Shown here: one piece after another, positions 16,633 through 25,028 of the stretch | How positions within the stretch are numbered: position 1 is the first letter of the stretch | Layout of the letters: each line of letters starts with the position of its first letter | Origin: Williamsia sterculiae | GTDB taxonomy: Bacteria; Actinomycetota; Actinomycetes; Mycobacteriales; Mycobacteriaceae | Length of the DNA stretch: 64,000 nt | Direction: 5' to 3' | Assembly: GCF_900156495.1 (NCBI RefSeq) | Contig: NZ_FTNT01000001.1 | Coordinates: 186,001-250,000 of the forward strand | Position numbers and translations under genes: made by a program | The notes under the pieces: generated by a model | The model's database searches: none | What the model was told of the DNA's origin: nothing | Seen by the model: the letters and a program-made list of their open reading frames with translations, nothing else

Positions 16633-17741
16633 ACGCATCCCGTGTCGCCCTCGTCCACGAACGATTGACCGAGATCGCCGGGTCGGAGCACGTCGTGGAG
16701 CAGTTGGCCATCGAATGGCCCGACGCGCGACTGTATGTCCCGATCGCCGACGATGCGGCCGTGGTGGACGTGCTCAAGGGGCGGGTGGAGGTGACAGGTC
16801 TCGACCGGCTGCACCGGATGATCGGTCGTCGCTCCTACGCCCCGCTGTTGCCGATGGTCCCGACCGTGCTGCGGCGCCGGGACTTCGGTGACGTCGACGC
16901 GGTGATCATCAGTCATCACGCCTTCGCGTTGTCGGCGGTGCACGCCGCGGGGGACATCCCGACCGTCGCCTACGTGCACTCGCCCGCCCGCTGGGCATGG
17001 GATCCGGCCATGCGCGCGGGCGAGGCCTCGGGTGCCGCGGGCAAGACGGCACTCGCCGGTCTCGCCGCCGTCGCCCGCAAGACCGAATCCGATGCGGCGC
17101 ATCGGATCACGAAGGTTGTCGCCAACAGCACCGAGGTCGCCGAGCGCATCCGGCGGTGGTGGGGACGGGAATCGGTGGTGGTACACCCGCCGGTGAACAC
17201 CGAGCGGTTCGTGCTCGACCCGGGAACGCGTCGCGGTGACCACTTCCTGCTCGCAGGTCGTCTGGTGCCCTACAAACGTCCCGACCTCGCGGTACGGGCG
17301 GCCCGGTTGGCCGGGGTGAAGCTGAAGGTCGCGGGTTCTGGTCGGCTGCAGGAACTCTGCGAAGGACTCGCCGGTCCCGAGACCGAGTTCCTCGGCCGGG
17401 TCAGCGACGCGACCATGCTGGAGGCGCAGCGCACCGCGCGCGCTCTGATCATGCCCGGTGTCGAGGACTTCGGTATCGTCCCGGTGGAGGCCATGGCCTG
17501 CGGAACCCCCGTCATCGCCGTGGGCGAGGGCGGGTCGCTGGACACCGTGGTACCCGGATTGTCCGGCGAACTGGTGGACAACGGCAGTGACGACGCGGTG
17601 GTGGAGCGGCTGGCCGCGGCGATGCGCGGCTTCGCCGACACCGATTACGACCCCCGGCGTATCGCCGACCACGCCGCCACGTTCTCCCAGGCCAACTTCC
17701 GTCGCGCGATGCGCGAGGTGGTCGACTCGGTGACCGGGTGA
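16629..17741 (+). CDS. Glycosyltransferase family 4
   Basis: A 370-residue GT-B glycosyltransferase. The N-terminal acceptor domain begins VALVHERLTEIAGSEHVVEQ, and the C-terminal donor domain has LLAGRLVPYKRPDLAVRAA and the E-x7-E motif EDFGIVPVEAMACGTPVIA. This resembles the WbaZ/mannosyltransferase-like subgroup, but the sugar cannot be fixed. The GTG start forms a GTGA overlap with the GH2-like gene, and the stop overlaps the phosphopantetheinyl transferase start the same way. Its place inside the aminoacyl-carrier-protein operon suggests that the amino acid and a sugar end up on the same product. Confidence 0.85.
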   Translation: MNASRVALVHERLTEIAGSEHVVEQLAIEWPDARLYVPIADDAAVVDVLKGRVEVTGLDRLHRMIGRRSYAPLLPMVPTVLRRRDFGDVDAVIISHHAFALSAVHAAGDIPTVAYVHSPARWAWDPAMRAGEASGAAGKTALAGLAAVARKTESDAAHRITKVVANSTEVAERIRRWWGRESVVVHPPVNTERFVLDPGTRRGDHFLLAGRLVPYKRPDLAVRAARLAGVKLKVAGSGRLQELCEGLAGPETEFLGRVSDATMLEAQRTARALIMPGVEDFGIVPVEAMACGTPVIAVGEGGSLDTVVPGLSGELVDNGSDDAVVERLAAAMRGFADTDYDPRRIADHAATFSQANFRRAMREVVDSVTG

Positions 17742-18151
17742 GCGACCCCGTTGCCGATCACCTGACCGGCACGAGAACGGTCATCGGGTGCGATCTCGTC
17801 GCACTGGACGACATCCGGGCCTCGTTGGACGACTTCGGCGAGCGCTTCCTGCGACGGGTGTTCACCGACGGTGAGATCGCCGCGGTGGACGGGGACGCGC
17901 GGATCGAGCGCCTCGCCGCGCGTTTCGCCGCCAAGGAGGCGGTGATCAAGGCCTTGGCCGTCGCGGACGACCCCACCCCGTTGGTGGAGATCGAGGTGGT
18001 CGGAGCCGGCGGCCCGCCGCAGATCCGCCTACACGGCTCCATGGCCGCGCTGGCCGCCGAACAAGGGTGGTCGGATCCGCAGGTGTCGTTGTCGCACACG
18101 AGCTGTCATGCGATGGCGATGATCGCCGCCACGGTCACCGACGTCCGGTGA
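17738..18151 (+). CDS. 4'-phosphopantetheinyl transferase, AcpS type (dedicated holo-carrier-protein synthase)
   Basis: A 137-residue enzyme that transfers phosphopantetheine from CoA to Ser35 of the carrier protein encoded at 12971-13210. The two diagnostic motifs are IGCDLV near residue 17 (consensus GxDxV, Mg-binding Asp) and FAAKEAVIKAL near residue 64. It differs from housekeeping AcpS in having a short extra N-terminus and a diverged C-terminal half. It starts with GTG in a 4-base overlap with the GT4 stop and closes the plus-strand operon. A private transferase in the operon suggests the carrier protein is not served by the fatty-acid AcpS. Confidence 0.88.
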   Translation: MSDPVADHLTGTRTVIGCDLVALDDIRASLDDFGERFLRRVFTDGEIAAVDGDARIERLAARFAAKEAVIKALAVADDPTPLVEIEVVGAGGPPQIRLHGSMAALAAEQGWSDPQVSLSHTSCHAMAMIAATVTDVR

Positions 18152-18160
18152 GCCGGCGCT

Positions 18161-19414
18161 CTATTGCCGGTAGGACGACAGGAAGTTCCCGATCCGCTCG
18201 ATCGCGTCGGCCAGATCCCGTGTCCAGGGCAGGGTGACCACGCGGAAGTGATCGGTCTCGGGCCAGTTGAAGCCGGTGCCCTGGACCACCAGGATCTTCT
18301 CCTGGATCAGCAGATCCTGGACGAACAACTCGTCGTTGTGGATCTCGTGGACCTCGGGGTCCAGGCGTGGGAAGGCGTAGAGCGCCCCCTGCGGCTTCAC
18401 GCAGGTCACGCCGGGGATCTCGTTGAGCTTCTCCCAGGCGACGTCGCGCTGCTCGTACAACCGTCCACCGGGTTCGGTCAACGCGTCGATGCTCTGATAT
18501 CCGCCCAGCGCGACCTGGATCGCGTGTTGGGCAGGGACATTGGAGCACAACCGGGTGGACGCCAGCAGACCCATGCCCTCGATGAAGCCGGTGGCATGGT
18601 CCTTCGGACCGGTGATCACCACCCAACCGGCCCGGTAACCGGCGACGCGGTAGGCCTTGGACAGGCCGTTGAAGGTGAGGCACAACAGATCCGGTGCGAG
18701 CGACGCGATGTTGACGTGTTCGGCATCGTCGTAGAGGATCTTGTCGTAGATCTCGTCGGCCAGCAGCAGCAGAGAGTGCTCGCGGGCCAGGTCGACGATC
18801 GACTGTAGCACCTCACGTGAGTACACGGCCCCGGTCGGGTTGTTGGGGTTGATGACCAGCAGAGCCTTGGTCCGACTGGTGATCTTGGACGCGATGTCCT
18901 CGATGTCGGGGTTCCAGCCGTTGGTCTCGTCGCACCGGTAATGCACCGGAGTGCCGCCGGACAGGGTGGTCATCGCCGTCCACAACGGGTAATCGGGCGC
19001 GGGGATCAGCACCTCGTCGCCGTCGTTGAGCAGTGCCTGCATGGTCATGGTGATCAGCTCCGACACACCGTTACCCAGGAGTACGTCGTCGACGTCGAAG
19101 AACGGGAAGTCGGGTAGCAGCTCGTAGCGGGTCACCACCGCACGTCGCGCCGACAGCACACCCGCCGACTCGGAGTACCCCTGCGAATAGGGCAGCGCCC
19201 TGATCATGTCGCGCATGATCACGTCCGGCGCCTCGAACCCGAACACCGCCGGGTTGCCGATGTTGAGCTTGAGGATCCGGTGTCCGTCGGCCTCCAGCCG
19301 CGCTGCGTGCTCGTGGACCGGCCCCCTGATCTCGTAACAGACGTTCTGCAGTTTCTGCGACTGCTCCAACGGCTTCAGTGAGGAGTTCAGGTGCGGTAGG
19401 TGGGGTCTGCTCAC
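18161..19414 (-). CDS. aspC: PLP-dependent aminotransferase (AspC/AlaA family, class I fold)
   Basis: A 417-residue fold-type I aminotransferase. Visible signatures are LNIGNPAVFGFEAP, the cofactor-contacting PNNPTGAVYS, the Asp/Tyr of LLADEIYDKILYDD, the Schiff-base lysine in NGLSKAYRVAGYRAGW, and the carboxylate-binding Arg of HFRVVTLP. It matches the enzyme annotated aspC (Rv0337c) in Mycobacterium tuberculosis and AlaA-type glutamate-pyruvate transaminases elsewhere, so alanine or aspartate metabolism is likely. The start is a GTG with a weak GAG-containing site. It is convergent with the phosphopantetheinyl transferase, with 9 bases between stops, so it is not part of that operon. Confidence 0.88.
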   Translation of the reverse strand: MSRPHLPHLNSSLKPLEQSQKLQNVCYEIRGPVHEHAARLEADGHRILKLNIGNPAVFGFEAPDVIMRDMIRALPYSQGYSESAGVLSARRAVVTRYELLPDFPFFDVDDVLLGNGVSELITMTMQALLNDGDEVLIPAPDYPLWTAMTTLSGGTPVHYRCDETNGWNPDIEDIASKITSRTKALLVINPNNPTGAVYSREVLQSIVDLAREHSLLLLADEIYDKILYDDAEHVNIASLAPDLLCLTFNGLSKAYRVAGYRAGWVVITGPKDHATGFIEGMGLLASTRLCSNVPAQHAIQVALGGYQSIDALTEPGGRLYEQRDVAWEKLNEIPGVTCVKPQGALYAFPRLDPEVHEIHNDELFVQDLLIQEKILVVQGTGFNWPETDHFRVVTLPWTRDLADAIERIGNFLSSYRQ

Positions 19415-19468
19415 GATCTCATCATGACAGGGGCGGGCAAGACGTTTTACCGTCGGCGTCGCCCATCA

Positions 19469-20902
19469 TCAACTGCCGGTACCGCGGAGCAGCGCACCCA
19501 CGGTCAGGATGATGATCTTGATGTCGAGCCAGACGCTCCAGTTCTCGATGTAGAAGTTGTCGTACATCGCGCGGTCGTCGATGCTGGTGTCGCCGCGCAG
19601 CCCGTGGATGGCCGCCCAGCCGGTCAGGCCCACGCCCACCCGGTGGCGATCGGAGTACGAGCGGACCGACTGGCCGAACTGCTCGACGAAGTGTGGACGT
19701 TCGGGTCGCGGGCCGACGATGGACATGTCGCCGCGGACGACGTTCCACAACTGCGGCAACTCGTCGAGGGACACCTTGCGGATGAAGCGCCCCACAGGAC
19801 CCAGGCGGTCGTCACGATTCGGGTTCCAGTCGACATCGGAGGTGGTCGCGGGTACCGGCTTCATGCTGCGGAACTTGTACAGCTCGAACGGCTGGTCCTT
19901 CCGGCCGATCCTGATCTGCTTGAAGATGATGGGCGCCGAACGATCGCTCAGCTTCACCGCCAGCGCGGTGCCCACCAGCAGCGGGCTGAACACGATCATC
20001 GCGGTGAGGGCCATGGTCAGGTCGAAGATCCGCTTGAGGCGCCACTGCCAGGTACGCAGGGCGTCACGCCGTACCCGGATCAACGGCACGGTGTGCACCC
20101 GATCCATCTCGCCAGAGAGGTGCACGAACTCGAAGAGCCGTGGCACCAGGAAGATCTCGCAGTCGAGCTCATCGCATTCTCGCAGCGGTGACACGAAATC
20201 GGAGTCCCGCGTGTAGCTGAACGCGACGAGGAGGGTCTGCACCTCGTGCTCGATGACGGTCTCGCGGAGCGGTCGGTTGCGACGTTCGATGGGGATGTTG
20301 TAATCCGTCATCACGTCGAGGGGTTCGTGCTCGTAGACCACCACCGGCTCGAGCCCGAGTTCGGGGTACTCGGCGATGGACTCCAACAACTTGGCCGCGA
20401 CCTTGCCGCCACCGACGATCGCGGTGCGGGAGCGCGCTCGCACGTTGAGCCGACGACGGCGACGCTGCAGCGCGTAGTAGAGGGCGCGGATGACGAAGAG
20501 CAGCACCGACGTTGCCAGGGCCTCGAGGAACGCCCGCAACATGGGGGTGGATTGGTCGAAGATCAAGACCACGATCCAGGTGGCGATGATCACGCTGCCG
20601 ATGAGCCGGGGCAGGTCGTTCAGTGACGACAGGGTCAGTTTGCGGCGGTAGATGCCGCTGATCTGCAACACCACCACGAAGACCGCTGCTTCCAGCGGCG
20701 GCAGCCATTGTGTGGTCCCGACGACCAGAACCAGCGTGACGGCCACGAAGTCGAGCGCCATCAGCCAACCGTCGGTGCGGTGCCTGGTCTTGGCCGGACC
20801 TCCGGTCACACTGGCCGCGGCCACCACCGACTCCGGACTCTTGGTCTGTCCGCGGACGTCGCGTCGCGATATCAGCGACGTCCGGGATTGGCGAATCCCC
20901 AC
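19469..20902 (-). CDS. Polyprenyl-phosphate sugar-1-phosphate transferase (WbaP/CpsE-type initiating enzyme)
   Basis: About 477 residues. The GTG at 20902 is preferred over an ATG 78 bases upstream because AGGGGGAA lies just before it. Four N-terminal membrane helices (residues about 45-150) are followed by a CoA-binding-like Rossmann domain (RTAIVGGGKVAAKLL), a further membrane segment (FDLTMALTAMIVFSPLLVGTALAV) and the catalytic domain. That domain has the family motifs LYKFRSMKP, RKVSLDELPQLWNVVRGDMSIVGPRP and the late GLTGWAAIHGLRG. It transfers a hexose-1-phosphate to undecaprenyl phosphate, the first step of repeat-unit assembly. It probably primes the glycan made by the locus at 738-8020, although 11 kb separate them. 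Confidence 0.88.
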   Translation of the reverse strand: MGIRQSRTSLISRRDVRGQTKSPESVVAAASVTGGPAKTRHRTDGWLMALDFVAVTLVLVVGTTQWLPPLEAAVFVVVLQISGIYRRKLTLSSLNDLPRLIGSVIIATWIVVLIFDQSTPMLRAFLEALATSVLLFVIRALYYALQRRRRRLNVRARSRTAIVGGGKVAAKLLESIAEYPELGLEPVVVYEHEPLDVMTDYNIPIERRNRPLRETVIEHEVQTLLVAFSYTRDSDFVSPLRECDELDCEIFLVPRLFEFVHLSGEMDRVHTVPLIRVRRDALRTWQWRLKRIFDLTMALTAMIVFSPLLVGTALAVKLSDRSAPIIFKQIRIGRKDQPFELYKFRSMKPVPATTSDVDWNPNRDDRLGPVGRFIRKVSLDELPQLWNVVRGDMSIVGPRPERPHFVEQFGQSVRSYSDRHRVGVGLTGWAAIHGLRGDTSIDDRAMYDNFYIENWSVWLDIKIIILTVGALLRGTGS

Positions 20903-21084
20903 CTTCGTTCCCCCTGTTATCGACCCTCGAACGAATGCGAAACCACGAGCTGTTGCCGGTGTTCGCGGCGGGTAGCGCAACTCATGTTAAATGGACGCGG
21001 GAGCATCGGGTGTCGCCATATGACGATTATCTCAGCGCCGCGTCACCTCACTAGTCGTACGAGTAGACGAGAGCGTTACGGGTT

Positions 21085-22125
21085 CTATCGGGACGATCCG
21101 GGCTTTTTCTTTCCGGCCGCAATTCCGAAACCGCGCGGAGCCGAGTCGCCGGCGGGCTCACCGGTGTCTGGCTTCGGCGTATCGGTGCCGTCGGTGTCCG
21201 CGTGCCCGCCGTCCGATGATGTATCGACGACGGGTTCGGACCCGTTCGCGTCGCAAGGAGTGCTCGCCGGCTCTGCGGGCTGTGACGGGGCCGCAGCGCG
21301 TCCGTTGGCGGTGCTGGGCTTCTTTCCTGCGGCCATCCCGAAGCCCTTGGGCTTGGCGGGCTGGGGGCTGGGCGTCTCGTCCGGGCGCGTTGCCTCGCCG
21401 GTGGCGCCGTTCTGCGAGGCGGGCTCGGTGGTGGCCGTCTCGGGTTCCGGAGCACTGCTCGTCGCTGCCGCGGCCCCGGCTCCCGCGGCGGCACCCGCCG
21501 CCGTGCTCGGCTTCTTGCCCGCGCCGATGCCGAAGCCCTTGGCCTTGGGCGCCGCCGGCGCCGCTGCGCTCTCGCCGGTGCCGTCATCGGTGGCCGCCTC
21601 GGGTCGCGGTCGGTCCTCGGTCGTCGCGGTGTCCTCAGCTGGGGAGGTGGACGACGGTCCGCTGGGCTTCTTGCCCGCACCCATCCCGAAACCCTTGGCC
21701 TTGGCTGTCGGTGCGGGCGACGCCTCGTCGGACGAGTCCGCCGTTGCCGAGCCACCGCTGCTTGTCGGTCCGCTGGGCTTCTTACCCGCACCGATGCCAA
21801 AGCCCTTGGCCTTGGGTGCCGCCGGTGCCGCCGGCTTCTCATCCGTCTCCGCGGCCGTGCTGTCGTCCGCCGTGGTCGGTCCGCTGGGCTTCTTACCGGC
21901 ACCCATCCCGAAACCCTTGGTTGCGGGCTTGGCGGGCGTGTCAGCGGAGTCGCCGCCCGTTCCCGACGGGCCGCTGGGCTTCTTAGCGGCACCCATGCCG
22001 AAGCCCGAGGCTGCGGGTTTGGCCGGCTTCGCCGGCGCGTCCTTGTCGGTGGCCTTCTCGTCGGCGCCCGGCTTGGAGGCGGGCTTCTTGCCGCCACCCA
22101 TCCCGAAACCGGTGCCGGTGGCCTT
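21085..22125 (-). repeat. Eight GFGxxxGKKP repeats in the tail of the Fe-S reductase
   Basis: The motif appears as GFGMGGGKKP, GFGMGAAKKP, GFGMGAGKKP, GFGIGAGKKP, GFGMGAGKKP, GFGIGAGKKP, GFGMAAGKKP and GFGIAAGKKKP, separated by 25-50 residues rich in Ala, Pro, Thr, Ser, Asp and Glu. The last copy is only a few residues from the C-terminus. The DNA copies are similar but not identical, so they are old enough to have diverged or are held by selection on the protein. Confidence 0.85.
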
Positions 22126-24561
22126 CTTGGCCGGCGCCTTGGTCGCGGTGTCGCTTGATGCGGCCGCATCCTGCTTCGCCGCGTCCTTGCCGCCCTCGGT
22201 TCCTGCGTCCTTGGCGTCCTTCTTGTCCTCGGTCACGGTGGCCGCCCCGGCCGCTGCCGCGGCACCACCGGTGGCGGCCAGCGAGGCCGCGCCCAGGAAC
22301 CGACCGCTGCGTGTCACCTCGGGGGCACCACGTTTGACCGATTCGAGCAACAGCTGGGCGACGTCGACGACCTCGACGGTGCCCTCCTTCTCGGTACCGC
22401 TGGTCCGTGCGGTGACCCCGTCGGTCAGCATCACCCGACAGAACGGGCAACCCGTCGCGATCTTCTGCGTCTCACCCTCGGGTTTGGCGGCCGTCTCCAA
22501 CGTGGACAGCGCCTCGTCCACCCGGTCGAGGTTGATGCGCTTGCCGATGGATTCCTCCATCCACATACGGGCACCGCCCGCGCCGCAGCACATCGACCGC
22601 GTGTTGTGCCGCGGCATCTCGGTGAGCTGTGAACCGGATGCGTCCATCAGGTCACGTGGAGGTTCGTAGACCTTGTTGTGTCGACCCAGGTAGCAGGGGT
22701 CGTGGTAGGTCACACCCTCGTTCAGCGGCGCGACCGGGATCAGTCGCTTCTCTCGCACCAGCCGGTTCAACAGCTGTGTGTGGTGCACCACCTCGTAGTC
22801 GGCACCGAGCTGCGGGTACTCGTTGCGCAAGGCGTTGAGGCAGTGCGCGCAGGTGACCACGATCTTCTTGCGCTGCTGCGGTGCGGTGGCGAACAGTTCG
22901 TCGAAGGTCTCGATGTTCTGTTGCGCCAGCATCTGGAAGAGGAACTCGTTACCCGCGCGGCGTGCCGAGTCGCCGGTGCAGGTCTCGCCCTGACCGAGGA
23001 CGAGGAAGTCGACCGCTGCGATGTCGAGTAGCTCGGCGACGGCCTTGGTGGTGCGCTTGGCGCGGTCCTCGTAGGCGCCCGCGCACCCGACCCAGAACAG
23101 GTACTCGAATCCGGCGAAGGTGTCGACGTCCTCCCCGAACACCGGGATCTCGATGTCGACCTCGTCGATCCAGTTGGTGCGATCCTTGGAGTTCTGGCCC
23201 CAGGGGTTGCCCTTGTTCTCCAGGTTCTTGAACAGACCCGCGAGCTCGGTGGGGAAGTCGGATTCGATGAGCACCTGGTAGCGGCGCATGTCGATGATGT
23301 GGTCGACGTGCTCGATGTCCACCGGGCACTGCTCCACGCACGCACCGCAGGTGGTGCAACTCCACAAGACGTCGGGATCGATGACACCCCCGCCCGAGGT
23401 TCCCTCACTGGCCCCGACCAGCGGACGCTCCGCCTCGGCGCGGGCGGCCGCGGGTATCGCGTCGAGCTTGTCCTGTTGCACGTTGCCCTCGGCGTCGACC
23501 AACCCGACCTCGTCGCCCGCCATGTCCTTGCGACCGCCGGCCAACAGATACGGGGCCTTGGCGTCGGCGTGATCACGTAGCGAGGTGATGAGCATCTTCG
23601 GGGTGAGCGGCTTGCCGGTATTCCACGCCGGGCACTGACTCTGGCAGCGACCGCATTCGGTGCAGGTGGCGAAGTCCAGCCAGCCCTTCCAGGTGAAGTC
23701 CTCGATCTTGCCCGCCCCGAAGGTGTCGACGTCGGGGTCGGCGTCCTCCATATCGATGACCTTGCCCGCCGACATCATCGGTCGAGCCGCGCCCAGCGCG
23801 ACCGCGCCGTCGGGCATCCGCTTGAGATAGATGTTGAAGAAGGCCGAGAACCGGTGCCAGGCGACGCCCCAGGTGATGTTGCGGCCGACCACGGCCAGCC
23901 ACACCATGCCCGACATCAGTTTCACCACCGCCGCGATGCAGACCACCCACGAGGGGATGCCCTCGAAGATGATCGCGAAGTAATGGGTGAAGAACGAGGT
24001 CCAGATGGGCGGGTCCTCCACACCGGCGGCGATCTTGAACGTCTTCACGAAGATCATGCCCAGGCCCTCGAGCAGGACCACGGCCTCGACGAAGTAGGCC
24101 GCCTTGAAGCGGGAACCACCGAAACGGGACAGCCGCTCGGCGCGACGCGGGTGGTTCAGCTGCCGGATGGTGATCAGCGCGGTGATGCCGATGACCGTGC
24201 CCAGACCGAGGACCTCGTCGGCGAACAGGTAGATCTTCCAGGCACCGATCACCGGCCAGTGGAATTCCGGGTCGAAGGTCTGGCCGTAGGCCTCGAACCA
24301 CAGTATCGAGCCCAGCAGGAACCCGACCATCACCAGCCAGTGCGCCCATCCGACGGTGCGGAACCGGTTCATCCGGGTGTGCAGGGCAACTTCTTTGAAC
24401 AGTGTCGCGGTACGCGGGATGACCGGGGTGAACCGGTTGTCCGATCTCTGTCCCAGGAAGATCTGGCGGACGGTGTGCCAGACTCCTTGGAGGAAGAAGG
24501 CCCAGCACACGATGCTGAGGGCGGCTGCGATGGTGCCGATGGTGATCGTCGCGGCGTTCAC
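21085..24561 (-). CDS. Heterodisulfide-reductase-related Fe-S membrane oxidoreductase (Rv0338c type) with long repetitive tail
   Basis: A 1,158-residue protein. Five or six N-terminal membrane helices (residues about 8-230) resemble a NarI-like heme b domain. Two ferredoxin-type [4Fe-4S] motifs follow: C300-x2-C-x2-C-x3-C in CTECGRCQSQCP and C402-x2-C-x2-C-x3-C in CTTCGACVEQCP. Two cysteine-rich CCG domains come next (WVGCAGAYED to GETCTGD, and CYLGRHN to SMCCGAGG). The last roughly 380 residues are an Ala/Pro/Glu/Lys-rich disordered tail with eight copies of a GFGxxxGKKP motif. The M. tuberculosis counterpart Rv0338c is essential and shorter. It would pass electrons between a quinone and an unknown partner. 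The start is GTG. Confidence 0.85.
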   Translation of the reverse strand: MNAATITIGTIAAALSIVCWAFFLQGVWHTVRQIFLGQRSDNRFTPVIPRTATLFKEVALHTRMNRFRTVGWAHWLVMVGFLLGSILWFEAYGQTFDPEFHWPVIGAWKIYLFADEVLGLGTVIGITALITIRQLNHPRRAERLSRFGGSRFKAAYFVEAVVLLEGLGMIFVKTFKIAAGVEDPPIWTSFFTHYFAIIFEGIPSWVVCIAAVVKLMSGMVWLAVVGRNITWGVAWHRFSAFFNIYLKRMPDGAVALGAARPMMSAGKVIDMEDADPDVDTFGAGKIEDFTWKGWLDFATCTECGRCQSQCPAWNTGKPLTPKMLITSLRDHADAKAPYLLAGGRKDMAGDEVGLVDAEGNVQQDKLDAIPAAARAEAERPLVGASEGTSGGGVIDPDVLWSCTTCGACVEQCPVDIEHVDHIIDMRRYQVLIESDFPTELAGLFKNLENKGNPWGQNSKDRTNWIDEVDIEIPVFGEDVDTFAGFEYLFWVGCAGAYEDRAKRTTKAVAELLDIAAVDFLVLGQGETCTGDSARRAGNEFLFQMLAQQNIETFDELFATAPQQRKKIVVTCAHCLNALRNEYPQLGADYEVVHHTQLLNRLVREKRLIPVAPLNEGVTYHDPCYLGRHNKVYEPPRDLMDASGSQLTEMPRHNTRSMCCGAGGARMWMEESIGKRINLDRVDEALSTLETAAKPEGETQKIATGCPFCRVMLTDGVTARTSGTEKEGTVEVVDVAQLLLESVKRGAPEVTRSGRFLGAASLAATGGAAAAAGAATVTEDKKDAKDAGTEGGKDAAKQDAAASSDTATKAPAKKATGTGFGMGGGKKPASKPGADEKATDKDAPAKPAKPAASGFGMGAAKKPSGPSGTGGDSADTPAKPATKGFGMGAGKKPSGPTTADDSTAAETDEKPAAPAAPKAKGFGIGAGKKPSGPTSSGGSATADSSDEASPAPTAKAKGFGMGAGKKPSGPSSTSPAEDTATTEDRPRPEAATDDGTGESAAAPAAPKAKGFGIGAGKKPSTAAGAAAGAGAAAATSSAPEPETATTEPASQNGATGEATRPDETPSPQPAKPKGFGMAAGKKPSTANGRAAAPSQPAEPASTPCDANGSEPVVDTSSDGGHADTDGTDTPKPDTGEPAGDSAPRGFGIAAGKKKPGSSR

Positions 24562-25028
24562 GGCGTCCCGGCCTTTCTCTCTGGCGACCGAGGGTGGTCG
24601 CGGCCACGCGAGCGCGGATGCGGCTGGGAGTGCAACCGCGTCGAGTCGCAGCGCTGATGGCTAGGAGTGTCCTGGGAGCAACGGTAATGGGTGGATGACC
24701 CACGCTGCCGCCAAGGCTGCCCTAAGCCACACCTGATGTGATCTGCGTCAACTGCAGCCATTGGCATCGCCGGTTTCGCACCATTCACGCCATTTGTCCA
24801 GGTGGGCCGGTGTCCGAGGTCGGCCGCGGGTGTGCGTCGGCATCGTCGCGCGACCCCGGAATTGTCGCGATCGACACCAAGGTTCCCCTGAATTCGAGAT
24901 ATGATCCTGGTCATCCCTGTGCGTGACGCTTGATGTGGATGAAGCTCTGGCGGTCTGGGCCACTCGTCGCGAAACCACATCAGAGAGCCGCGCTCGCTGA
25001 GGGTGGGGCCACGCTGGAGAAGAAGTGG
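24562..25028. promoter_or_regulatory. Divergent intergenic region between the Fe-S reductase and the GGDEF gene
   Basis: These 467 bases carry no supported gene. On the plus strand TATGAT at 24900-24905 is a good -10 hexamer in a locally AT-rich patch, about 120 bases before the GGDEF start, without a clear -35. On the minus strand a TTGACG hexamer (complement of 24746-24751) could be a -35 for the reductase, but no convincing -10 follows. Nothing else stands out. Confidence 0.3.

Noticed and set aside
20708-22669. Plus-strand open frame of about 650 residues opposite the Fe-S reductase tail
   Set aside because: It is Pro/Ala/Leu-rich antisense of the GFGxxxGKKP repeats. The minus-strand frame continues into an intact Fe-S enzyme.
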